Shown: positions 12,600-18,049 of the stretch, piece after piece | How positions within the stretch are numbered: position 1 is the first letter of the stretch | Layout of the letters: each line of letters starts with the position of its first letter | From: JBBRFH01 sp038224615 | GTDB lineage: Bacteria; Planctomycetota; Phycisphaerae; Tepidisphaerales; Tepidisphaeraceae | NCBI GenBank assembly: GCA_038224615.1 | Contig: JBBRFH010000035.1 | Coordinates: 1 to 18,049 of the forward strand | DNA length: 18,049 nucleotides | Direction: 5' to 3' | Notes under the pieces: model-generated | Databases searched by the model: none | Told to the model about the DNA's origin: nothing | The model's input: only the letters and a program-made list of their open reading frames with translations | Position numbers and translations under genes: made by a program

Positions 12600-13728
12600 A
12601 CGTTTTCACCCGATCCATCAGGAACACGCTCAAGGGTCCGAAAACGAAGATCGGTAGCCAGGCCATCATGGCCGGCCAGCGGTCGGTCCATTGGGGGCCG
12701 GCGGGGGGGTGTGGGGCGATGCTCTGGCAGATGAAGATCATCGCCATGCACGCGCCGACGAGGATCACGCACTTGGCCACCGCATAGCGCAGTTGCCCCT
12801 GTTCACGGATCAGCACGCAACTGATTGCCAGCAGCACCATGATGATGTTCAGCAGCAGTTGCGCCAGCCGCTGGTGCTTGACGCGCAGCAGGTCGTTGGT
12901 GCCGTAGATTTGCGTGCGCTCCAGCAGCTCGTTGATTCGGCCGGTGCTGAGCAATTCGACGAAATCGCCGGAGCGGAACAGCGCGATCTCTTCCGGCGTG
13001 ACGCTACTGGCGTAGGTTTCCACCGGCACCGTCTTGCGGCCACGGGCGCCGGGACTCAGGCCGGTGATGTGCAGGCCGTTCTGGAGTGTCCAGACTTTCG
13101 TGTCCGGATCGAACGTCGCGCGATCGGCGGTGGTCAGCTCGGCGCTGACGGCGTCGTTGTCGACCGCCAGGATGCTTAACTGTTCCATCACCGCGGGCTT
13201 GCCCGGCGCGGGCGGGTCATATCGGGCGACGGAGATCTGCCGGCCTTGATCGTCCTGCATCCCCTGGACCGACTGCGCCTTCTGCCTTTGCTCGGCGGGG
13301 TCGCCGCGATCGCGGGTGAGGCGGTTGATGATGTTGGGGATGATCAGTTCCTGGTTGACCAGTGGAAACAGCAGCGAAACGATCACCGCCACCCATATCG
13401 CCGGCAGCGCCACGCGCACCAGGTGCATGCCCGCCGCCAGCATCGCGGTCAGCTCATTGAAACGCGAGAAGCGCAGGAACGTAAACGCCGCCGCCACCAC
13501 CGGGATCACACCTGAGAGCTGTGCGAAGATGCGGAACGACTGGAAGAAGTAGTACTGTGCCACGTTCGCCACCGCCGCCGTCGCCCCGCCCGCGCCGTCG
13601 CGCGACACCGCGAACTCGTCGAAGTTGAACACCATGTCCAACACCACATAAAGCCCGATCAGCACGAAGAAGCTGATGAGGTAGTTGCGGAGGTAGGAGA
13701 GGAGGATGTATTTGGTGAGAATTTTCAT
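12598..13728 (-). CDS. LptF/LptG (YjgP/YjgQ) family permease, LptG-like
   Basis: The product is 376 residues, the usual length for the family. LptF and LptG are inner-membrane subunits that, with LptB2, extract LPS and pass it to LptC/LptA. Hydrophobic segments lie at about 15-35, 65-85, 103-130, 288-306, 315-338 and 352-372, giving the typical six-helix plan with a periplasmic domain at about 135-285. The N-terminus MKILTKYILLSYLRNYL and the coupling-helix region FSRFNELTAMLAAGMHLVRV at 87-106 are characteristic. It is the last gene of the operon. Its ATG overlaps the stop of the bundle-protein gene (CCAATGA), so its translation is probably coupled to that inserted gene rather than to the upstream permease. 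Confidence 0.9.
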   Translation of the reverse strand: MKILTKYILLSYLRNYLISFFVLIGLYVVLDMVFNFDEFAVSRDGAGGATAAVANVAQYYFFQSFRIFAQLSGVIPVVAAAFTFLRFSRFNELTAMLAAGMHLVRVALPAIWVAVIVSLLFPLVNQELIIPNIINRLTRDRGDPAEQRQKAQSVQGMQDDQGRQISVARYDPPAPGKPAVMEQLSILAVDNDAVSAELTTADRATFDPDTKVWTLQNGLHITGLSPGARGRKTVPVETYASSVTPEEIALFRSGDFVELLSTGRINELLERTQIYGTNDLLRVKHQRLAQLLLNIIMVLLAISCVLIREQGQLRYAVAKCVILVGACMAMIFICQSIAPHPPAGPQWTDRWPAMMAWLPIFVFGPLSVFLMDRVKT

Positions 13729-14129
13729 TGGTGGGCCTTGGGGCTTGGGCCTTGGGCCTTGGTGCCGGCTTTCGCAACCGACTTGCGCAGTGCCGTGAGC
13801 ATCCGTCCGACGGTCTGGGCCTGTTCCCAGACAGGCAACATTGGGTCTCGCTCGGCCATCCCGAGCCGAACGAGCAGCGCTAGTTGGGTCTCGAGTTCCA
13901 TCAGCGAAGTGCGCGCAATCGTCAGTAACCGTACATAATCCACGGGGCTTCCGCGACCGAATCCCTCAGCGATGTTCGAGGGAATGGACACGGCGGCGCG
14001 CTGCACCTGGGATCGCAACCCGTACCGCTCCGTGTCCGGTAATTTGGCGGACAGACGGTAGACAGACTCAACCAGGTCCATGGCTTTCTGCCAAACTTCA
14101 AGATCGCGATAGGAGATGATCTTCGCCAT
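13725..14129 (-). CDS. Four-helix-bundle protein (S23/23S rRNA intervening-sequence protein family)
   Basis: The product is 134 residues. YRDLEVWQKAMDLVESVYRL at 7-26, LRSQVQRAAVSIPSNIAEGF at 38-57 and the helices YVRLLTIARTSLMELETQL and WEQAQTVGRMLTALRKSV are hallmarks of the family that includes ORFs in 23S rRNA intervening sequences and the Avd protein of diversity-generating retroelements. Members form basic pentameric barrels that bind nucleic acid; individual roles are mostly unknown. The gene fills a palindromic cassette: the left-hand repeat ends nine bases before its ATG, and the last 12 or so residues (TKAQGPSPKAHQ) are translated from the other repeat. AAAGGA lies two bases before ATG 14129. 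Its stop overlaps the permease start. No reverse transcriptase or variable repeat is present, so it is not a DGR. Confidence 0.9.
   Translation of the reverse strand: MAKIISYRDLEVWQKAMDLVESVYRLSAKLPDTERYGLRSQVQRAAVSIPSNIAEGFGRGSPVDYVRLLTIARTSLMELETQLALLVRLGMAERDPMLPVWEQAQTVGRMLTALRKSVAKAGTKAQGPSPKAHQ
13734..13764 (+). repeat. Terminal inverted repeat, LptG-side end of cassette
   Basis: On the plus strand this reads GGCCTTG, GGGCTTG, GGCCTTG, GGCCTTG, GTG. It pairs with the repeat at 14138-14168 with a few mismatches. It is translated as the C-terminal tail of the four-helix-bundle protein and lies just upstream of the LptG-like start codon. Confidence 0.88.
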
Positions 14130-14137
14130 GGTCCTTT

Positions 14138-14168
14138 CACCACGGCCTAAGGCCCAAGGCCCAAGGCC
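14138..14168 (-). repeat. Terminal inverted repeat, LptF-side end of cassette
   Basis: On the minus strand this reads GGCCTTG, GGCCTTG, GGCCTTA, GGCCGTG, GTG, followed by AAAGGACC and the bundle-protein ATG. The first G, with the adjoining TA, completes the TAG stop of the upstream permease gene. Confidence 0.88.
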
Positions 14169-15886
14169 TATGTTCGCCTCAGTCGAACCATCAGCACCAC
14201 CGCCAGCGCCAGCACGAGCGCATTGCCTGTCCAGATCACGAACAATCCCAGGTCCTTGGGATTCTTGAACACCTCCGGCCGCAGGTCGGCGGGGACGTTT
14301 TCGCAGATGTGTTGGCCGGTGACGATCAGGACGATGCTCACGATCGCCGGCACCACGCTGACGGCGAAGGCATTGAGGTAGTTGCCGCTCTTGAACATCA
14401 CGCCCAGGCCGTAGCCGACCATCGTCAGCACCAGGCAACTGATCGCGAAGCTCACCCGGCTGTGCATTTCACTGACGACGCTGTTGTTCTGCTTTAGCAG
14501 GTTGCGATACAGCCCCTGGATCTGGTCGGCGGGAAGATCCGTGCGGTTGAGGTAGTCGTCGACGCCGCGGTGGCTGATCGCTTCGATCGACTCGGGCATC
14601 TGGACGACGAAGCTGCGCTCCAGCGACTCGCGCGGGGCCTGGTCTTGGTTGATGCGCACGACGGCGTCCTGGAACTCGACGAAGACCGGGATTCGCTTCT
14701 CGGCCGCGTCGGGATAGACGCGGATGCGCGCTTCGCGGCCGGCGGTTTCGATCGACGGCTGGCCGGGGCGCTGCTGGATCAGCCGCACACCCTCGGGCGC
14801 GCTCGGATCGCCTGGCAACAGTAGCTTGCCCTTGTCGAACACCGGCGGCTTCGAGGGCACGAGCGTCCACTGGTGCCCGGTGTTGAGCGATTTGAATTTC
14901 ACCATCCCCGTGCCGTCGACCATCTGCGATTGGAGATAGCGGAGGTACTCGGTCTGCTGGTCCATCCGCGTCAGCGATTCGAGCAACTCCTGCATGCGCC
15001 GGCTGCGCTCCGGATGCTTGCTCAGCTCCTGGAGCTTGCCGATGTCCATGAACTTGCTGTTCTCTCGCAACGGCGACCGTAACGGAAAAGGTCCGAAGTC
15101 CGCCGTGCTGACGCCGCCTTGCGGTTTCGATTCGGTTCCTCCGATGACGCTGCGCGGGAACTTCATGCCTTTGATGAGTGTGGCGCTCAGCAGCACGGGT
15201 TGCGCTTCGTTCTCGTCGCCGGTGGGCTGGCGAATGTAGGCGTACGCTTCGTTGGCGATGTAGAAGTCCTCGGGGACCTGCAGCTTCTTTTCGTCGTTGC
15301 TGCGGCCATAGGTGACAATCGACACGCTTTCGAGCCGGACGACCTGCGCGTTGGGATGGTTCGGATCCGGCGGCTGGATCTGGGCGGATTTCGCGAAGAT
15401 CGTCAGCGGCTGTGAGCCGGCCTGCACGAGGCGTACCTGGTGCTGCTGCTGGATGCGATTGACGACGAACTGGCCGATGTTGGAGACGACGGTGCGTTCC
15501 ACCTTCAGCGTCATCGCCGGCACGAGGTAGGACAGCATCGCCAGGCTCAGCAGGGAAACGATCCCCCCGAGCACCAACGCGGGGAATCCGAATCCGAATG
15601 GCCCGAGGCTGACGCCGGCAGCGCGGATGGCGGTCACTTCATTGTCGGCCGCTAAACGCCCGTACACGACCGTACACGCGAACAGTGCCGCGATCGGATA
15701 GCTGTAGGTGGTCATCGCCGGCATCGCGTACGCGAGCATCCGGCCGACCTGCGAGACGGCCAGCCCGTTCTCGGTCAGCGGGCGCAAGAGTCCCCCGAAC
15801 GACATGATCGCCGCGATCGCTCCCGAGGCCGAGAGGAACACCAGGACCAGGTTCTTGAAGACGTACCAGAAAAGCGTCTTGCTCAT
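14168..15886 (-). CDS. LptF/LptG (YjgP/YjgQ) family permease, LptF-like, enlarged
   Basis: The product is 572 residues, against about 360-400 in proteobacterial LptF. N-terminal helices lie at about 10-30, 55-78 and 97-125, with the family motif LAADNEVTAIRAAGVSLGPF at 78-97 (the LptB-contact region). C-terminal helices occupy about the last 95 residues. The excess length is in the periplasmic part, roughly 140-475, which has a charged stretch around KHPERSRRMQELLESLTRMD. The role is inferred as LPS export with the downstream LptG-like protein. ATG 15886 overlaps the aminotransferase stop (ATGA), so the two are coupled. Its TAG stop lies exactly at the edge of the inserted cassette, so the native C-terminus may have been altered slightly. 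Confidence 0.88.
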   Translation of the reverse strand: MSKTLFWYVFKNLVLVFLSASGAIAAIMSFGGLLRPLTENGLAVSQVGRMLAYAMPAMTTYSYPIAALFACTVVYGRLAADNEVTAIRAAGVSLGPFGFGFPALVLGGIVSLLSLAMLSYLVPAMTLKVERTVVSNIGQFVVNRIQQQHQVRLVQAGSQPLTIFAKSAQIQPPDPNHPNAQVVRLESVSIVTYGRSNDEKKLQVPEDFYIANEAYAYIRQPTGDENEAQPVLLSATLIKGMKFPRSVIGGTESKPQGGVSTADFGPFPLRSPLRENSKFMDIGKLQELSKHPERSRRMQELLESLTRMDQQTEYLRYLQSQMVDGTGMVKFKSLNTGHQWTLVPSKPPVFDKGKLLLPGDPSAPEGVRLIQQRPGQPSIETAGREARIRVYPDAAEKRIPVFVEFQDAVVRINQDQAPRESLERSFVVQMPESIEAISHRGVDDYLNRTDLPADQIQGLYRNLLKQNNSVVSEMHSRVSFAISCLVLTMVGYGLGVMFKSGNYLNAFAVSVVPAIVSIVLIVTGQHICENVPADLRPEVFKNPKDLGLFVIWTGNALVLALAVVLMVRLRRT

Positions 15887-17157
15887 GAGCGGTTGATCAC
15901 CTTTGCAAGTCGCTGCATCCCCGGCTCGATCTGTTCGATAGGCGTGACGGAGTAACAAAGGCGCATGTGGTTTTGCGGGGCATACCCGTTGGCATCGGGT
16001 GTGAAACAATACTCGCCGGGGACGTACAGCACGCCTTCCTTCAACGCCGTCTCGAACATCCCGCCTTGGCGCGACGTATCGGTCCCGCGCGGCAGCGACA
16101 GCCACACATACAGCCCGCCGTCGGGGTGCGTCCACGTCGCGTTGGCGCTCTTCGGGAAGTGCTTGTCCATCGCCGCCAGCATGGTGTCGCGCTTGGCGCG
16201 ATACCCGGCATGGACGGCCGCCAGGTGCTCGCGATAGCTGCCGTCGACCATCGCTTCGTAGACGATGTGCTGGCACAGGTTCGATGAGCCGAAGTCGTGG
16301 TTGCCCTTCTGCTCGAGCATGTGACGAGCAATCGCCGGTGGGCAGATCGCGTAGCCGATCTTAAGGCCGGCGGCGAAGGGCTTGTCGAACGTGTAGCAGG
16401 CGACCACGTACTCGTTGTCCAGGTCGAATGACTTCACCGACGGCAGATCCGCGCCGTCGTAGCCCAGTTCGCGATACGCCGCGTCCTCGACGATCACGAT
16501 GCGGTGCAGCTTGCTGTATTTCCTTGCGATCTCAAGGAGCCGCGGGCGGCGCTCGCGGGCGAGCGTAAGGCCGGTCGGATTCTGGAAATAGCTCTGACAG
16601 TAAATCGCCTTGACGCGCGGCAGGTCGCCGTGCGATTCGAGGCGGTGCAGGAGTTTGTCCAGTTCTTCGACGACCATCCCGCCGGCGTCCATGGGCACGC
16701 CGAGGATGCGGGCGCCGAAGCTCGTCAGGGCGCCGGTGTACACGAAGTACGAGGGGTTCTCGATGATGACGATGTCGCCTGGGTCCAGCAGCACGTCGGC
16801 CAGCATGTACAGCGCCTGTTGGGATCCGGTGGTGACCACGATGTTGTCCGGGCCGATCGACATCGACGAGGCGGGTTTGCCTTCCAGGCGTTCGATATGC
16901 CCGATCAGCTCCTGCCGCAGCGGGGCGTGGCCGATGGTGGTGCCGTACTGCAACGCCTCGCGGGCGCGCTGCGGATCGGAGAGCAGCCGCTGGGTGATCG
17001 CCAGCGTCTCATCGCCCGGCAGCGTCAGCGGGTCGACGAGGCCGGCGGCAAAGCTGATGAGCTGCGGATTGGCTTTGGCGACAGCGATCAGATAGCTGAT
17101 CGGCTGCTCGCCGGTGCGCTGGGCCTTGGCGGAAAATGCGAATGAAGGACTGGGCAT
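15883..17157 (-). CDS. PLP-dependent aminotransferase, class I/II (LysN/2-aminoadipate-type)
   Basis: The product is 424 residues, cytoplasmic. Fold-type I signatures are present: LISFAAGLVDP at 33-43, the substrate-side loop YGTTIGHAPLRQEL at 71-84, GSQQALYMLADVLLDPGD at 111-128, YCQSYFQNPTGLTL at 186-199 with Asn193, VIVEDAAYRELGY at 221-233 with Asp225, the PLP lysine in TFDKPFAAGLKIGY (Lys259), and HMRLCYS with the carboxylate-binding Arg399. The pattern matches the 2-aminoadipate/branched-chain (MocR-related, single-domain) group; the exact amino acid cannot be told. ATG 17157 is chosen for homology; the frame is open further upstream, and an alternative ATG lies at 17214. It is first in the operon with the LptF-like gene and divergent from the ComF-family gene. 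Confidence 0.93.
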   Translation of the reverse strand: MPSPSFAFSAKAQRTGEQPISYLIAVAKANPQLISFAAGLVDPLTLPGDETLAITQRLLSDPQRAREALQYGTTIGHAPLRQELIGHIERLEGKPASSMSIGPDNIVVTTGSQQALYMLADVLLDPGDIVIIENPSYFVYTGALTSFGARILGVPMDAGGMVVEELDKLLHRLESHGDLPRVKAIYCQSYFQNPTGLTLARERRPRLLEIARKYSKLHRIVIVEDAAYRELGYDGADLPSVKSFDLDNEYVVACYTFDKPFAAGLKIGYAICPPAIARHMLEQKGNHDFGSSNLCQHIVYEAMVDGSYREHLAAVHAGYRAKRDTMLAAMDKHFPKSANATWTHPDGGLYVWLSLPRGTDTSRQGGMFETALKEGVLYVPGEYCFTPDANGYAPQNHMRLCYSVTPIEQIEPGMQRLAKVINRS

Positions 17158-17248
17158 CAGTTCTGACCATCGGATCGACAGACGCTTGATGCTAACGGTG
17201 CGAAAGCGCGGCATCAATGGAAGCCAGCGGTTACTCTCTGTCAGATCA

Positions 17249-18001
17249 ATGCTCACGCTGCTCCGCCAGCTCCCGCGCGACTTGGCCGACCTGGTGCTCC
17301 CGGGGACGTGCATCGCCTGCCACGCGCACACCCCGCACAGCCGCCAACGGTTCTGTAACGCCTGTGACGAGCTGCTTCGCACGCTGGAAGACCGCCCGCA
17401 ATGCACCGAGTGCGGTGCGCCCGTCGCAACCGAGGGCTCGCCATGCCAGCGCTGCTTCGGCCGGGGCTACCGATCGTTTGAGCAGGTGGTGAATCTCGGC
17501 GTCTTCACCGACCCGCTCGCGCAGTTGATCCACCGCCTGAAATTCGGCCATGGCTGGACGATCGGCTCGCTGTTGGGCGATCGCGCCCACCGGCTTCAGC
17601 GGGTGAAATCGGCGTTGGAGGATGTCGATGTCATTGTCCCGATCCCCCTGCATTGGCGCCGGCACATCGTGCGCGGCTTCGATCAGGCCCGCGTTTTTGC
17701 CCGCCGCCTGAGCCAGCTCAGCGGCAAACCGCTGGCGAAGCCCGTGGTGCGAATCCGCGCGACCGAAGCCCAGTCGCTGCAGAAGCGGGCCGACCGCATG
17801 CGCAACATCCGCAACGCCTTCGGCCTGGTCGCACCGCGATCGGTTGAAGGCCGGCGCGTGCTCATCGTCGACGACGTAATGACCACCGGCAGCACGCTCA
17901 AAACCTTCGCCCGCGTGCTGAAACGGGCGAATCCGCAGTCCCTGAGCGTGCTGACCATCGCCATCGCCGACCCGAAAGGTCATGCGTTTGAGGCGGTGTG
18001 A
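17249..18001 (+). CDS. comF: ComF family protein (phosphoribosyltransferase-like)
   Basis: The product is 250 residues. The N-terminal zinc-binding part has CIAC (21-24) with FCNAC (35-39), then CTEC (52-55) with CQRC (66-69). The type I phosphoribosyltransferase domain has VPIPLHWRRHIVRGFDQA at 130-147, NAFGLV at 189-194 and the PRPP loop VLIVDDVMTTGST at 204-216. ComF homologues support DNA uptake and natural transformation in several bacteria, and the family is also found in non-competent species. ATG 17249 is taken because homologues start shortly before the LADLVLPGTCIAC segment; no good Shine-Dalgarno is seen, and upstream in-frame starts exist (17189). Its stop overlaps a further ATG at 18001 (TGATGA). 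Confidence 0.93.
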   Translation: MLTLLRQLPRDLADLVLPGTCIACHAHTPHSRQRFCNACDELLRTLEDRPQCTECGAPVATEGSPCQRCFGRGYRSFEQVVNLGVFTDPLAQLIHRLKFGHGWTIGSLLGDRAHRLQRVKSALEDVDVIVPIPLHWRRHIVRGFDQARVFARRLSQLSGKPLAKPVVRIRATEAQSLQKRADRMRNIRNAFGLVAPRSVEGRRVLIVDDVMTTGSTLKTFARVLKRANPQSLSVLTIAIADPKGHAFEAV

Positions 18002-18049
18002 TGAATGCCCGGGACGATCGACGAAGCACGCCGGGTGGCGCGGATCATC
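18001..18049 (+). CDS. Possible start of a further gene, cut by window edge
   Basis: ATG 18001 overlaps the comF stop by one base and the frame is open for 16 codons to the right edge (MNARDDRRSTPGGADH). The overlap suggests a coupled downstream gene, but the stretch is too short to recognise and may be chance. Confidence 0.25.
   Translation, partial: MNARDDRRSTPGGADH

Larger units (their letters stand above)
13734..14168 (-). mobile_element. 435-bp inverted-repeat cassette carrying the four-helix-bundle gene
   Basis: The cassette is bounded by 31-base inverted repeats, each made of four heptamers of consensus GGCCTTG plus an inner GTG (13734-13764 and 14138-14168). It holds one gene, the four-helix-bundle ORF, and sits between two permease genes that in other bacteria are directly adjacent. 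The outer end at 14168 forms part of the upstream permease's TAG stop codon. The same end structure bounds the miniature copy in radA. I infer a mobile hairpin element resembling a 23S rRNA intervening sequence; no transposase or target duplication is seen, so mobility would need factors acting in trans or an RNA-level mechanism. Confidence 0.65.

Noticed and set aside
13725..14168. Diversity-generating retroelement, suggested by the Avd-like four-helix bundle
   Set aside because: No reverse transcriptase, template repeat or variable repeat is present; inverted heptamer ends are not a DGR feature.
13725..14180. Target-site duplications around the cassette
   Set aside because: Comparing the flanks (ATTGGTG before 13734, TATGTTC after 14168) shows no convincing direct repeat; likewise none around 10112-10201.

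Overview
The window reads as chromosomal DNA from a GC-rich planctomycete, most likely of the class Phycisphaerae. The pointers are a secreted protein opening with an LEPR-XLL-type motif (LEPRRLM), a prepilin-like protein with an FTLVELLVVIGIIALL leader and an H-X9-DG motif, a PLPGAL-type C-terminal sorting tail, and two LptF/LptG-family permeases implying an outer membrane with LPS. This placement rests on recognised family signatures, not on a database search.

Layout. Positions 1-1132 hold the N-terminal 377 residues of L-rhamnose isomerase (minus strand, running off the left edge). A tRNA-Leu(GAG) on the minus strand follows, with its own promoter and a hairpin terminator. Positions 1605-3877 carry a secreted RTX-repeat/calpain-like protease and a SAM methyltransferase. 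Next come a degraded RAYT-type transposase remnant and gpmI (minus). Divergent from gpmI is a tiny lysine-rich gene (6005-6076) with a near-perfect Shine-Dalgarno, a consensus-like promoter and a strong terminator. A ParD/ParE-like toxin-antitoxin pair follows, its toxin frame broken by an in-frame TAG, then a parA-vanZ pair that overlaps a convergent prepilin-like gene. Further right on the minus strand are radA, a pabA/trpG amidotransferase and a secreted protein with a sorting tail. A plus-strand heavy-metal-associated (CopZ-like) protein follows. The right third is a minus-strand operon: aminotransferase, LptF-like permease, four-helix-bundle protein, LptG-like permease, with a terminator downstream. 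A ComF-family gene diverges from it at the right edge.

The most interesting structure is a palindromic element seen in a long and a short form. The long form (13734-14168, 435 bp) lies between the two permease genes. It has inverted repeats of four heptamers (consensus GGCCTTG) plus GTG at each end and carries a four-helix-bundle (S23/23S-rRNA intervening-sequence-protein family) gene. The short form (10112-10201) is exactly 90 bp, has the same four-heptamer ends, and sits codon-aligned inside radA, adding 30 residues just after the Walker A helix. Its interior looks like the two extremities of the long form with the middle deleted. A third fragment abuts the LptG stop (12570-12599). The resemblance to 23S rRNA intervening sequences (a hairpin with a four-helix-bundle ORF in its loop) suggests a mobile hairpin cassette that can enter protein genes and operons. 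Other heptamer tandem repeats of unrelated sequence (GGGGCCA, TGAATTA) also occur between genes.

How the genes relate. Most of the window is housekeeping (glycolysis, DNA repair, folate/tryptophan synthesis, LPS export, envelope proteins). Overlapping ATGA stop/start junctions indicate translational coupling for parA-vanZ, aminotransferase-lptF and bundle protein-lptG, and a one-base overlap joins the ParD/ParE pair.
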